In this document: piece after piece, positions 34,546 through 43,536 of the stretch | How the letters are laid out: each line of letters begins with the position of its first letter | How positions within the stretch are numbered: the stretch's first letter is position 1 | Assembly (NCBI GenBank): GCA_017433405.1 | Contig: JAFRHH010000022.1 | Coordinates: 59,616-123,615, forward strand | Origin: Clostridia bacterium | GTDB lineage: Bacteria > Bacillota > Clostridia > Christensenellales > Aristaeellaceae | Reading direction: 5' to 3' | Length of the DNA: 64,000 nucleotides | Program-made: the position numbers and the translations under genes | Notes under the pieces: model-generated | Told to the model about the DNA's origin: nothing | Database searches by the model: none | The model's input: the letters and a program-made list of their open reading frames with translations, nothing else

Positions 34546-35313
34546 ATGAGTCCGTCTCTGTTCCCCGAGGAGGAAATCCGCGTTTATTCCCTGATTGCTT
34601 CCCGGGACGGCATCAAGGCCCGGGAGATCGCTTCCTTCCTGCATCTGGAGAAAAAAGCCGTCAGCCAGCTCCTGTTTCGTTCCGCCCTGATGCGGGAGAT
34701 GTGCTATCAGGATCGGGATTACCGCTGGCATGCCCTGATTCGCCGGGCCCCTGTCCATGAGGGGCTGTTTGAATTCTCCGGCTGGTATGGCACCGTCCGG
34801 GAATTTCTCGCCCTGGGGGAGGAAGCCTGGCTGGAATCGCTTCGGGATGGCTGCCGCAGAATCGGACGGAATCTGAACGATACCAGAGGTCTTACCCACT
34901 CCTTCCTGGACTGCCGCCAGGTCATGGGAACGCTGTTTTCCGATCTGGCCAGTATGATGTCCGCGCCCTGCGGCGACTGGGAACTGGTCTTTGAATTCCG
35001 CTTAAACCGGGCCCGGATGATTCGGATCTACGCGGATGTGCTTCTGATTACCCGGGATCGGGTTTTCAGCCTGGAATTCAAGATGAAGGATCAGATTGTC
35101 ACCGATGAGGTGGCTCAGGCCGCCAAATACGTTCCCTACCTGGAGGTCGTTTTCGGCTCCGGATATGATATCATCCCCGCCCTGGTGCTGACCCGGGCGT
35201 CGGATCTTTTCCGGTATGAGCGGATTCGTGGCGGCGACGGCATTCTGCCCGTCTGTTCCGGGGATATGCTGTTCAATGTCCTGAACGAGTATATCGGATT
35301 CCTGCAGTCCTGA
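34546..35313 (+). CDS. Winged-helix plus PD-(D/E)XK-like putative nuclease
   Basis: A 255-residue protein I cannot name. Residues about 8-60 look like a winged helix (IASRDGIKAREIASFLHLEKK). At about residues 165-210 lies IYADVLLITRDRVFSLEFKMKD and then VAQAAKYVPYL. This gives Asp, 12 residues, Glu-x-Lys, and a later QxxxY, the arrangement seen in RecB-like PD-(D/E)XK nucleases. A nuclease role is therefore inferred, not shown. ATG 34546 has GGAGGATGCC upstream. It is a single gene, divergent from pgi and convergent with rpsI. Confidence 0.65.
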   Translation: MSPSLFPEEEIRVYSLIASRDGIKAREIASFLHLEKKAVSQLLFRSALMREMCYQDRDYRWHALIRRAPVHEGLFEFSGWYGTVREFLALGEEAWLESLRDGCRRIGRNLNDTRGLTHSFLDCRQVMGTLFSDLASMMSAPCGDWELVFEFRLNRARMIRIYADVLLITRDRVFSLEFKMKDQIVTDEVAQAAKYVPYLEVVFGSGYDIIPALVLTRASDLFRYERIRGGDGILPVCSGDMLFNVLNEYIGFLQS

Positions 35314-35342
35314 CCGCTGTCGGCCGGCGAAAAAAAAGGCGC

Positions 35343-35371
35343 AAAAAAGTCCGGAACCATTTGATTCCGGA
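35343..35371 (-). terminator. Terminator after rpsI
   Basis: Minus-strand stem TCCGGAA / TTCCGGA with loop TCAAATGG, then C and TTTTTT, 15 bases after the rpsI stop. Confidence 0.88.
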
Positions 35372-35385
35372 TCGTGGGTTCTTCC

Positions 35386-35775
35386 TTAGCGCTTCGAGAA
35401 CTGAGGAGCGCGCCGGGCCGCCTTGAGGCCGTACTTTTTCCGCTCCTTCATCCGCGGATCACGGGTCAGCAGACCCGCCTTCTTCAGCGTTCCCCGAAGC
35501 TCGGGATCCGCCTTGCACAGCGCGCGGCTGATGCCATGGCGAATCGCACCGGCCTGACCCGTCAGGCCGCCGCCGTTGACATTCACCAGCACATCGTACT
35601 GACCGATATTGGTCAGGGTCAGGGGCTGACGAACCGTCATCTTCAGGGTCTCGAGTCCAAAATAATGATCAATATCACGCTTGTTGATGGTCACCTTTCC
35701 ATCACCCGCAACCAGACGGACGCGGGCAACGGCCTTCTTCCGGCGACCAACAGCACTGTATTCTACCTTAGCCAT
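35386..35775 (-). CDS. rpsI: 30S ribosomal protein S9
   Basis: A 129-residue uS9 protein. It has [19 protein letters not shown] at the start and the C-terminal tail [28 protein letters not shown]-type ending in KR (here [11 protein letters not shown]), which reaches the P-site tRNA. It follows rplM by 23 bases with AAAGGAG upstream, the universal rplM-rpsI pair. Confidence 0.98.
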   Translation of the reverse strand: MAKVEYSAVGRRKKAVARVRLVAGDGKVTINKRDIDHYFGLETLKMTVRQPLTLTNIGQYDVLVNVNGGGLTGQAGAIRHGISRALCKADPELRGTLKKAGLLTRDPRMKERKKYGLKAARRAPQFSKR

Positions 35776-35798
35776 ATCGAGTTACTCCTTTCCGCGTC

Positions 35799-36230
35799 TC
35801 ACTTCAGGTCAAGGGCTTCCGGCTTCTGGGCGGCCTGCTCATGCTCGGCGCCGGCATAAACCTTCAGCTTTCTGGCCATCTGCCGTCCGAGCGGTCCTTT
35901 GGGCAGCATGCCAACAATCGCCTTCCGGACAGCGAATTCAGGCTTTTCCGCCATCAGCTTGCGATACTTGGTTTCCTTCAGTCCGCCGGCGTATCCGCTG
36001 TGATGATAGTAGATCTTCTGATCCAGCTTCTTACCGGTCAGAACAGCCTTGGACGCGTTCACGATAATCACATAGTCACCGGTATCCATGTTGGGCGTAT
36101 AAATCGGCTTGTTCTTGCCGCGCAGGATGTTCGCCACCTGGCTGGCCAGCCGGCCGAGCACCACGCCATCCGCATCGACGACATACCATTTGCGATCGAT
36201 GTCTGCAGCTTTCGGAATAAATGTCTTCAA
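35799..36230 (-). CDS. rplM: 50S ribosomal protein L13
   Basis: A 143-residue uL13 protein. Family signatures are [40 protein letters not shown] and [16 protein letters not shown]. The frame is open to 36299, but the standard N-terminus [14 protein letters not shown] starts at a TTG at 36230, with GAGGAGG eight bases upstream. It heads the rplM-rpsI unit behind a consensus promoter. Confidence 0.97.
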   Translation of the reverse strand: MKTFIPKAADIDRKWYVVDADGVVLGRLASQVANILRGKNKPIYTPNMDTGDYVIIVNASKAVLTGKKLDQKIYYHHSGYAGGLKETKYRKLMAEKPEFAVRKAIVGMLPKGPLGRQMARKLKVYAGAEHEQAAQKPEALDLK

Positions 36231-36338
36231 GGTTCTTCCTCCTCGGGTTGAATTATGAAGGGTTCCGCTCATGATGGTCGCATGACCGGATTGTGTCAAT
36301 GGCTACCGGGGCTAGCGGAGCTATTGAAGCCAACGAAT

Positions 36339-36367
36339 ATTATACCGCTTTTGAGCTTTGACGTCAA
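36339..36367 (-). promoter_or_regulatory. Sigma-A promoter of rplM-rpsI
   Basis: Minus-strand TTGACG (36367-36362), 17-base spacer, TATAAT (36344-36339). The leader is about 100 bases and begins with GC-rich complementary segments (CTATTGAAGC, GCTAGCGGAG on the plus strand) that could fold. Confidence 0.88.
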
Positions 36368-36416
36368 TCTGTTTTCTGCTTTTCCGGGCATCTTTTTTGC
36401 CTTTTTTCATCTTCTT

Positions 36417-37712
36417 TCAGGGCAGAAGATGGTTTTTTCTCAGTCCCTTCGGATAATGGTTTTTCAGCACGTCCTGGCTGACCTTACCCCATCCGAGGCT
36501 CATTCCCCGGCAGCGGGCCAGCATCCATCCGGAGCCTTCCGCCCTCAGGGACTCCCCGCGGAGATATCGCAGCGCTTCCTCATCGCTCAGCTCAACCCCG
36601 CTCAGGCCGGCCGCCTGGCAGCTCATGGCCAGCGCGTGATCCGGAATCAGATAGCGTTCCCGAAGCTCGCAAATCCGAAGTCCCGCGCGGAGCACCCGAA
36701 TGCCCTCCAGATCTGGCAGAAGCGGCAGGGAAAACACCCGATTTCCGATCTGATGCAGGTTTGGTATCCTGACCGAAAGCGCTTCCCGGATCAGTTTCTG
36801 AACACCTGCCTTCATTTCATCCGTTTGGAAGCGGAGATCAGCCTTTCCTTCCCCGGCCTTCCAGAAGGCGGCGACGAACTGTCCCTCCCCGGGGATCCGA
36901 TGGGGATAAAAGGTTTCCATCCCCTCCGGATATTCCTTTCCGCAGAAGGAAAAGGATGCCGGGGAAAATTCAGGATGCGCCCGGCAAAACCACGCCGCCA
37001 TCTTCCCGTTTTCCTCCGTATGGAAGGTGCAGGTGGAATAGACCAGCCGGCCGCCGGGCCGCACCAGGGCGGCAGCGCTGTCCAGGATTTTCCGCTGCCT
37101 TTCCGCGCAGCCCAGGGCTTTGTCCGGGCTCCATTCCGAAATGCTCTCCGGATCCCTTCTGAACATGCCCTCTCCCGAGCATGGCGCGTCCACCAGCACC
37201 CCATCGAAACCTTCGGGCCAGTGCCGGGCCAGTTTTTCGGGAGGCTCGCAGGTGACAACTGCGCTCGCGATCCCCATTCGTTCAATATTCCGGCTGAGAA
37301 TCTGAGCCCGCTGAGGATTGATTTCGTTGCATACGAGGAGTCCTTCTCCCGCTATGCGCCGGCCGATCTGGGTCGACTTTCCGCCCGGCGCGGCGCAGAG
37401 ATCCAGCAGGATTTCACCTGGCTTTGCATCCAGCACCTCCGCGGGAATCATGGCGCTGGGCTCCTGAAGATAGACAAGGCCGACTTCATGGGCGATGGTT
37501 TTCCCCAGCTCCGAATCCGCCGGCAGAAAAAAGGCGTCCTCCGCCCAGGGAATCGCCTCCAGTCCGGCCCAAAGCGCCGCCGTGGCATCCGGCGCCTTTT
37601 CCGGAAAGAAGCGCGCCCCCCTCCGGGCCGGTTCCTGATAGACGGACAAAAACGCCGGCCAGTCCTCCGGAAGCTGACTTTTCATGCGGTCTGCAAACTG
37701 GACAGGCAGCAC
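36417..37712 (-). CDS. rsmF: rRNA cytosine-C5 methyltransferase (RsmF/NOL1/Sun family)
   Basis: A 431-residue m5C methyltransferase. The SAM site is LLDLCAAPGGKSTQIG near residue 105. The two catalytic cysteines are in VDAPCSGEGMFRR and YSTCTF. The C-terminal third resembles the RsmF FAD-like and PUA-type region. The exact 16S target is inferred from the family. The start is a GTG at 37712 with GGAGG eight bases upstream, inside the end of the preceding ATPase gene. It is the last gene of a five-gene minus-strand run that starts with cdaA. Confidence 0.9.
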   Translation of the reverse strand: MLPVQFADRMKSQLPEDWPAFLSVYQEPARRGARFFPEKAPDATAALWAGLEAIPWAEDAFFLPADSELGKTIAHEVGLVYLQEPSAMIPAEVLDAKPGEILLDLCAAPGGKSTQIGRRIAGEGLLVCNEINPQRAQILSRNIERMGIASAVVTCEPPEKLARHWPEGFDGVLVDAPCSGEGMFRRDPESISEWSPDKALGCAERQRKILDSAAALVRPGGRLVYSTCTFHTEENGKMAAWFCRAHPEFSPASFSFCGKEYPEGMETFYPHRIPGEGQFVAAFWKAGEGKADLRFQTDEMKAGVQKLIREALSVRIPNLHQIGNRVFSLPLLPDLEGIRVLRAGLRICELRERYLIPDHALAMSCQAAGLSGVELSDEEALRYLRGESLRAEGSGWMLARCRGMSLGWGKVSQDVLKNHYPKGLRKNHLLP

Positions 37713-37715
37713 GTT

Positions 37716-38402
37716 TTACGCCTCCCTCATCCATTCCGGAACCATTTTCCGGGAAATGACCATCGCCTCTTCCCCCAGGCCCGCTTCCCGAATGATGGAA
37801 TCCGTTCCGCAAAACACGAAGCGCGGAATATCCAGCTCTCTCGCGCATTCCCGAAGCATCCCGGAAGGGGCGAGCAGCATCTTTCCGTCAGACTGATCCG
37901 CCAGATTGGTGTTGTTGATCAGCATGTCGAGCTTCAGCCGGCCTCTGGCCTGAATTCTCTCCGCAAGATCCAGGATATCCTCCCTGGTTTCTGTCAGCGG
38001 CCTCATACAGTTCACCACCAGGGCGGTCATGACCTCCTGCCGGCGCATCATAAAGGAGGGAAAATACCGTCCGAGGGCAGCCGCGCCGGTATCATCGCCG
38101 CCGACATCGAAAATAATCCGCTCCGCGTCCGATTCAAATACGCTCTGAATCTCCGCCGGCAGCGCCGGAATATCAACGGTGGTCATGGCGAAAACGGGCA
38201 TGAGCACCCTGATTCCCTTTTCGCGGAGCTCATCCGCCTTTTCGCCGCTCCGAAAGTAGGGATTCACGATATCCAGATCCACCAGCGTCGTCTTCTCCCG
38301 CTCCGCGGCCCTGAGCGCCAGATTCAGCGCGATCTCCGTCTTCCCGCTCCCATAATTGCCTGTCAGAATGATAAACCGTTTGTTTTCAAACAGCTCCGTC
38401 AT
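37716..38402 (-). CDS. P-loop ATPase of the ParA/MinD/CobQ type
   Basis: A 228-residue nucleotide-binding protein. Its P-loop is ILTGNYGSGKTEIALNLAL near residue 14, followed by TTLVDLDIVNPYFRSG and a Walker B-like IIFDVGGDDTGAAALG near residue 95. This pattern resembles CobQ/CbiA and MinD-like ATPases, but no specific function is assignable. ATG 38402 (RBS GGAGCTCAAAAACG) overlaps the upstream membrane-protein gene by 17 bases. It lies between the cdaA-cdaR group and rsmF, where glmM is common in other Firmicutes. Confidence 0.8.
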   Translation of the reverse strand: MTELFENKRFIILTGNYGSGKTEIALNLALRAAEREKTTLVDLDIVNPYFRSGEKADELREKGIRVLMPVFAMTTVDIPALPAEIQSVFESDAERIIFDVGGDDTGAAALGRYFPSFMMRRQEVMTALVVNCMRPLTETREDILDLAERIQARGRLKLDMLINNTNLADQSDGKMLLAPSGMLRECARELDIPRFVFCGTDSIIREAGLGEEAMVISRKMVPEWMREA

Positions 38403-39141
38403 CGTTTTTGAGCTCCTGTTCCTGCCATTTCTGGGGGTAAACCGGTCTGTAATAGGCCTCATCCGCGCTGATCAGCTCGCTGGCCGCCGGGAAGCTGTGA
38501 TCCGGCGTTTCGTTGAATTCCCGGACCAGCCTGGCCGCTCTTCGCTTTCTTCCCGAACGAACCAGGCGCTGTTCAATGTCCGTCGTTTCCGGGGATCGCT
38601 CCTGCGGATTTTCCTCCCGCTGCTCCTGAGGGGGCCGGCGATAGGGACTGTCATCCACCCGTCTCCCTTCTTCCGGCTCCTCCCAGCGGTTAAACAGGCC
38701 CTGGGTCGCTTCCCGCAGGCCGAAGCGGTCTTCCGGCCTGTTCCCGGAGGCAGAAGTTTTCTCCGGCTCCACCGGTTCATCCTTCAGGGGGGCCGGATCA
38801 TAGGCGGCCTCCGGTTCCCGGGCTGGCTCAAAAGCCTGAGGTTCCTCCCGGAAATCGCCGGAATCCTCCGGCTTTTCCTTCAGCTCCGCCTTCTCCCCGG
38901 CCCGTCCCCGCCTGAAAAACCGTCTCCAGACCCGGAGAGGCCTCCATCGGAAAAGATAGACCACAAAATCGCAGATCACCCCAAAGGCACAAAGAGCCAC
39001 AGCCAGCGGAATCCAGTTCCTGCCGGCCCAGGAAAGCGCAGAATCCTTCGGCGCGGTCGAAAGCGCATTCCAGACGCTCTGCGCGATGGATTGTATCCAG
39101 CCCAGAAGGGCACTGAAAACAGAATTTGCAAAGCTGCCCAT
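38386..39141 (-). CDS. Membrane-anchored protein of unknown function
   Basis: A 251-residue protein. An N-terminal amphipathic region is followed by one clear helix at about residues 46-65 (WIPLAVALCAFGVICDFVVYLF) with basic residues after it (RWRPLRVWRRFFRRGRAG). The remaining 170 residues are charged, rich in Glu, Arg and Pro, and probably disordered in the cytoplasm. No known domain is recognised. It starts 13 bases after cdaR and overlaps the P-loop ATPase gene, so co-translation is likely. Confidence 0.75.
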   Translation of the reverse strand: MGSFANSVFSALLGWIQSIAQSVWNALSTAPKDSALSWAGRNWIPLAVALCAFGVICDFVVYLFRWRPLRVWRRFFRRGRAGEKAELKEKPEDSGDFREEPQAFEPAREPEAAYDPAPLKDEPVEPEKTSASGNRPEDRFGLREATQGLFNRWEEPEEGRRVDDSPYRRPPQEQREENPQERSPETTDIEQRLVRSGRKRRAARLVREFNETPDHSFPAASELISADEAYYRPVYPQKWQEQELKNDDGAV

Positions 39142-39154
39142 TCGTCACATCCTC

Positions 39155-40219
39155 TTAAGGCTGCTGTTCCACGGATTCGATTTCAACGGTCACCGTCACC
39201 GTGTCGTTGGAAAGAACCGCGTCCTCCGAAGGCCGCTGAACCTTGAACTGGAAAGCAGTGGTCTCCGTCAGGTTCTTCAGGTTGACGGTGGTTCCGTCCA
39301 GCGTCAGTTCGTTCATCTGCTCCAGCACTTCGGAGCGGGCCGAGACCGTCACGTTTTCCGGGCTGAATCGGATTTCCTTGACCTGATATCCTCTCGCGGG
39401 ATTCCCCGCGGTCTGAATAATGTCGCTGACCTCGAAGGTTTTGGACGGCAGCAGCGTCGCCTCCAGCAGCACGCTGTCAATGGTCAGGGATTCCGTCGTT
39501 ACGTCCAGCAGCCTGCTGGAAACCGGCTCGCCGCTCCGGTTATAGAGGACGATTTCCGCGCTGGTAATCATCGTTCCCTCCACCCAGTCGACCTGACCCC
39601 GATCCAGCACAACCCGCGCCCTGGAGATCGCCTGAACCAGCGATTTGGGACCGCTGACGGAAACCAGGGCGGGATCCACCGTCGGCGTGGACATATACCA
39701 GCCGGTGGGCACCTCTCCCTGCAAGGATAAGGAAACCGGAATCCGCTGGCGGACGATATAATCCTCCACGTTCACCATGACGGAGGCCGGGGTGGTCCCC
39801 GTCACGCGCCCAAAGGTCGAGGAGTTGGTGCTGATAATCTTCAGCTCCTGCTCCCCCGTACTGTTGATTCTGCTCAGATCCAGCCGGAGGTTGTACGTGC
39901 CGACCTCAGCCTTATCATACTGGGTCTGAGGAACGGCGGCCACACAGGAAACATCCTCCAGCAGCTCATCCAGATTGCTTGTCACAATAAAACCGTTACG
40001 CTTGGCCGTATCGGCTCCGCTGACGCTGACGTTGACATTGGTGAAGGTTTTATCCCGGGTAATGGACTCATCCTGGGAAACCAGCCCGGCCCAGATCACC
40101 ACGGAGATGATCAGCGCCAGCAGCTTGACCCACCCGTTATGCAGAATCAGATGCTTCAGACCGGCAAAAGCGGTGTCCAGCAGGATTCTGAGTTGACTTT
40201 TCTGCCTGATCTCACTCAT
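39155..40219 (-). CDS. cdaR: CdaA regulator CdaR (YbbR-domain protein)
   Basis: A 354-residue extracytoplasmic protein with one N-terminal helix (VKLLALIISVVIWAGLV) and about three to four YbbR repeats. Repeat signatures include FTNVNVSVSGAD, YIVRQRIPVSLSLQGEVPTGW and PENVTVSARSEVLEQM. In Firmicutes CdaR binds CdaA and modulates c-di-AMP synthesis. The start overlaps the cdaA end by 8 bases. Confidence 0.93.
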   Translation of the reverse strand: MSEIRQKSQLRILLDTAFAGLKHLILHNGWVKLLALIISVVIWAGLVSQDESITRDKTFTNVNVSVSGADTAKRNGFIVTSNLDELLEDVSCVAAVPQTQYDKAEVGTYNLRLDLSRINSTGEQELKIISTNSSTFGRVTGTTPASVMVNVEDYIVRQRIPVSLSLQGEVPTGWYMSTPTVDPALVSVSGPKSLVQAISRARVVLDRGQVDWVEGTMITSAEIVLYNRSGEPVSSRLLDVTTESLTIDSVLLEATLLPSKTFEVSDIIQTAGNPARGYQVKEIRFSPENVTVSARSEVLEQMNELTLDGTTVNLKNLTETTAFQFKVQRPSEDAVLSNDTVTVTVEIESVEQQP

Positions 40220-41075
40220 GAACGCTTTCCTCCATTCCCGTCTTCAGATTACGGAGCAGGGTGGAAAGCTTTCCCTTCTTCTCCGAATAGAGCTCGCTGA
40301 GCACATCCTTCAGCTCATCGACCGTCAGCGGGCGGCGCAGAAATCCGTCCCTGGCCAGGGAAACGATTCCCGTCTCCTCGGAAACCACCAGAATAATGGC
40401 GTCCGTATTCTCGCTGAGGCCGACGGCGGCCCGATGACGGGTACCCAGCTCTCTGCTGACGCCGCTGGCTTCCGCCAGGGGAAGGATGCAGGCCGCCGCC
40501 ATGATCTGATCGTCACGAATCACCACCGCACCGTCGTGCAGCGGCGTGTTCGGCTCAAAAATATTCTCCAGCAGCGGGGCGGATATATCGGCATTCAGCC
40601 GGGTTCCGGTTTCGATATAGTCCTGAAGACCGGTTTTCTGTTCAAAAACGATCAGCGCTCCGACACGCCGCTTGCTCAGATCCACCGCGGTCTGAACCAG
40701 CTCGGCGATAATTCTCTCCCGGTCATCGTCGAGGCTGTTCATGCTGTTTTTGCCGAAGATCCGGCTTCTTCCCATCTTTTCAAGGGCCTTTCGCAGCTCC
40801 GGCTGAAAAAGAATGACCAGCACAACTGCCCCGTTTTGCAGGATGGACACCAGGAGCCAGTTCAGGCTGACAAACCCAAGCAGATTGCTGAGCAGCGCGA
40901 TCACGAGAATGGCAAAAAGGCCTTTCAGCAGGGCGCTTCCCCGGGTATGCCTCGTCAGCAGCAGGAGCTCATACACGATAAAGGCGACAATCAGGATGTC
41001 GATAATATCAACAAGGCCGAGGCGATGGGTCAGGTTCCAGCCCATGTTCTGCAGCGTAACCCAGAAATTATCCAA
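40212..41075 (-). CDS. cdaA: Diadenylate cyclase CdaA
   Basis: A 287-residue membrane cyclase that makes c-di-AMP from two ATP. Three helices lie in the first 95 residues (IIDILIVAFIVYELLLL, LFAILVIALLSNLLGF, WLLVSILQNGAVVLVILF). The DAC catalytic domain shows DGAVVIRDD at 181-189 and GTRHRAAVGLSE at 211-222. The start is a TTG with GGAGGTGTCTGGG upstream. It heads the cdaA-cdaR-membrane protein-ATPase-rsmF run; no promoter was identified. Confidence 0.96.
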   Translation of the reverse strand: MDNFWVTLQNMGWNLTHRLGLVDIIDILIVAFIVYELLLLTRHTRGSALLKGLFAILVIALLSNLLGFVSLNWLLVSILQNGAVVLVILFQPELRKALEKMGRSRIFGKNSMNSLDDDRERIIAELVQTAVDLSKRRVGALIVFEQKTGLQDYIETGTRLNADISAPLLENIFEPNTPLHDGAVVIRDDQIMAAACILPLAEASGVSRELGTRHRAAVGLSENTDAIILVVSEETGIVSLARDGFLRRPLTVDELKDVLSELYSEKKGKLSTLLRNLKTGMEESVHE

Positions 41076-41185
41076 ACCCAGACACCTCCTTGCCAGGAAA
41101 GAGTATACACGATTCTCCCGGAAATTTGAACCGGCTATTCCCTATTTTTTCATATTTTTGACATATTTTCCCCCCGCCACGAATA

Positions 41186-41263
41186 TCAGTGACGGTCTGT
41201 CAGGCTCTCCCGATGACGATTTTGCGGCCGCTTTCGCCTGAGGAGTCACGGACAGAATCTGCC
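41186..41263 (-). repeat. Family A intergenic repeat, copy A4 (diverged)
   Basis: Minus-strand GGCAGATTCTGTCCGTGAC, then GCGGCCGCAAAATCGTCATC, and GAGCCTGACAGACCGTCACTG. The core and the CGTCATC linker are kept, but the arm is degraded and lacks GAGGAGG. It lies 110 bases upstream of cdaA, on the same strand, next to a bidirectional terminator. The rest of the 280-base gap holds nothing else recognisable. Confidence 0.7.
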
Positions 41264-41270
41264 ACCGTGA

Positions 41271-41302
41271 AAACGAGCCAGTCAAAGCAACTGGCTCGTT
41301 TT
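41271..41302. terminator. Terminator downstream of the SH3/PG-binding protein gene
   Basis: Near-perfect hairpin AAAACGAGCCAGT / ACTGGCTCGTTTT with loop CAAAGCA. It lies 55 bases after the gene's stop on the minus strand and has A- and T-runs on both sides. Confidence 0.9.
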
Positions 41303-41356
41303 CCGCGCGGTTCATCAGGCACCGTCAGATCCCAGGCCGGACGCTGATCAGATCCG

Positions 41357-43522
41357 TCATGTTCCCGCTCCGGGATCGTCTCCGGTCGGTGTTCCGCCCT
41401 CGTCGCCCGGCACATTCCCTTCTCCCGAAGAAGGGGTCTGTTCTTTCGGGGAATCCGCCTGGACGGCGGCCGCCGGGGCGGATTCCTTCGGGCTGTTTTC
41501 TCCCGCCTGCGGGGTTTCTTCCTTCTGTTTCGTTTCTCCCGCCTGCGGGGTTTCTTCCATCCGTTTCGTCTCTCCCATCGGTTTTGTTTCTTCGGATTCT
41601 TCCTTCGTCGCGTCGTCAGCTTTCTTCGTCTGCAGCTGCGTATCAGCATTCTGCTGCAGCGTCAGGGGCTGGGTGAGCGTGGATGCGTCTGTCATCTGGG
41701 TCTGAAGAGTCTGAACCTGATCCGTAGTCTTGATCTGATCCTGCTTCGGCTGATCCTGTTTCGGCTCCTCCTGTTTCGTTTCTTCCTTCATCGAATCCGA
41801 AACGGTGGTCGTTTCCGTCCCGGGATTCGTTCCGGCAGCGCCGGAAGAGGTTCCGGAAGGTCCGGAGGACGTCGCGGATTCTCCTGTCGACGGCGCGGCG
41901 CCTCCGCCGGTTTCCGTGGTCAGAATCTGATCCAGCGTCATGTCCGCCGGTTTCTCCTGGGGCGGCTTCTCCGTATCGTACAGCGTCTTCAGCGTCATGG
42001 GGCCCGCAATCCCGTCAACGGGTTCGATCCCATTGATCTTCTGAAATGCCTTGACCGCCTTTTCCGTCAGCTCTCCGAAAATCTTATCCGCCTTAACTGA
42101 TTCATCCAGGTATTTCAGCTCTTTCAGCCGCTCCTGAAGCTTTTTGACTTCCTCGCTTTCCATCCCCTTCTGGAGCACCGTATCCGTAGAGGGTGTTTCC
42201 GCCTCCGCAGTTTTGGAAGCCTCGTAGGCCGCCAGGATCTCATCCACCGTCTGATCCGCCGGCTTTTTTCTGGCCAGATCGGAATTCAGCACCGCGTGCG
42301 TGGTATTGCCCACAATCCCGTCCGGCGTGATGTCGTTCACCACCTGGAAGGCCTTGACGGCCTTCTCCGTCAGGCCCCCAAAAACCCCGTCCGTCGGAAC
42401 GGATTGATCGAGATAATCCAACTCCTTCAGCCGATCCTGCAGCTTCTTGACCTGCGCCCCCGTGGAGCCCGGCTTCAGCGTATCCGGCTTCGGGGTCGGG
42501 GTCGGGGTCGGCGTGGGCGTCGGTGTGGGCACAGGGGTCGCTGTCGGCGCCGGGGTCGCTGTCGGGACCGGCGTCGGCGTGGGCGGAATCGGGCTGATGG
42601 CCTGATAGATGTACTGAGCCATCATGTAGCCGAAGAACTCCCCCGCCTTGACATAATGCCATTCCAGACCCCGGGTAATGATATGCACCGGCGTCCCGGC
42701 CTGGATCACCCGGATCACCCCGTATTGCTTGCCGGGGCCTGTTCTGAGATTTACACCCTTCCCGTTCGGGCTGACCACGATCGGCGCCCCGGGAACCGGA
42801 ACGGGCACCACCGGCGCGGTGGTCGTCAGAAATTCGCTCATCATATAGCCATGCCTGGATCCGATCCGGATATAGCTCCAGACCGGCCCCGCCGACAGAA
42901 TGACCGCGCCGGTCCCGACGCTGTAGAATCCGATGCTGGCATAGCCTTTTCCGGGGCCGGTCCGAAGGTTGACGCCCCGCCCGTTCCGGCTGATGACCCA
43001 GGCATTGACGCCGACGCTGGGATCGATGGTCGGCGTCGGGGCCGCCTGGCCGCTCAGATACCGGGTCATCATATACCCGGTATAGTTTCCGATCCGGATT
43101 CTGGTCCAGTTGGTTCCCGCTTCCAGAATCGTGCATGCCGTTCCCGGCGCATAGCTGGCGATAATGGAATACCCTGTTCCGGGGCCTGAGCGCAGCCTGA
43201 CGTTCGCGCCGTTGCCCGAGATCACATAGGCTGTTGTTCCGGAGGGAACGCTCTCCCCGCTGATCTTGAGATAGGTTCCCAGCATATAGCCGGTCAGCCC
43301 GTCCGGCGCCTTGACCTGGTACCAGACGCCGCTCTGCCCGGTAATGGTCACGACGGTTCCGCTGGGATAGCTGGACAGAATCTGGCCGTTATAGGAAGGC
43401 GAGGCCCTGAGAATCAGCCAGCCTCCAAAAACCCTTCCTGTTTTCTCCTCCGCCAAAGCCGCCGGAAGCATCAGCGTCAGGGCCAGGATGAGGATCAGTA
43501 CCCTTGCCGCAGTCTTTTTCAT
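41357..43522 (-). CDS. Secreted protein with four SH3-like and two peptidoglycan-binding domains
   Basis: A 721-residue exported protein. A signal peptide (VLILILALTLMLPAALA) precedes four bacterial SH3 repeats at about residues 30-300, each with the NLRTGPGKGY-type core and ending GYMM. A Pro-Thr linker follows. Two PG_binding_1 repeats (VKKLQDRLKELDYLDQS and VKKLQERLKELKYLDES) lie at about 355-530. The last 180 residues are low complexity, rich in Thr, Ser, Gln, Glu and Lys. It probably binds cell wall. It follows a secreted-protein gene by 14 bases, so they likely form an operon. Confidence 0.88.
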   Translation of the reverse strand: MKKTAARVLILILALTLMLPAALAEEKTGRVFGGWLILRASPSYNGQILSSYPSGTVVTITGQSGVWYQVKAPDGLTGYMLGTYLKISGESVPSGTTAYVISGNGANVRLRSGPGTGYSIIASYAPGTACTILEAGTNWTRIRIGNYTGYMMTRYLSGQAAPTPTIDPSVGVNAWVISRNGRGVNLRTGPGKGYASIGFYSVGTGAVILSAGPVWSYIRIGSRHGYMMSEFLTTTAPVVPVPVPGAPIVVSPNGKGVNLRTGPGKQYGVIRVIQAGTPVHIITRGLEWHYVKAGEFFGYMMAQYIYQAISPIPPTPTPVPTATPAPTATPVPTPTPTPTPTPTPKPDTLKPGSTGAQVKKLQDRLKELDYLDQSVPTDGVFGGLTEKAVKAFQVVNDITPDGIVGNTTHAVLNSDLARKKPADQTVDEILAAYEASKTAEAETPSTDTVLQKGMESEEVKKLQERLKELKYLDESVKADKIFGELTEKAVKAFQKINGIEPVDGIAGPMTLKTLYDTEKPPQEKPADMTLDQILTTETGGGAAPSTGESATSSGPSGTSSGAAGTNPGTETTTVSDSMKEETKQEEPKQDQPKQDQIKTTDQVQTLQTQMTDASTLTQPLTLQQNADTQLQTKKADDATKEESEETKPMGETKRMEETPQAGETKQKEETPQAGENSPKESAPAAAVQADSPKEQTPSSGEGNVPGDEGGTPTGDDPGAGT

Positions 43523-43536
43523 CTCGCTTTGCCTCC

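Noticed and set aside
36255-38411. 718-codon open frame on the plus strand
   Set aside because: It is antisense to rsmF and the P-loop ATPase gene, both with clear motifs, and reads as a basic, low-information peptide. It is a by-product of GC-rich codon use.
42476-42590. Short GTCGGG-type tandem repeats, resembling a CRISPR or satellite
   Set aside because: They encode the Pro-Thr linker of the SH3/PG-binding protein; there are no spacers.
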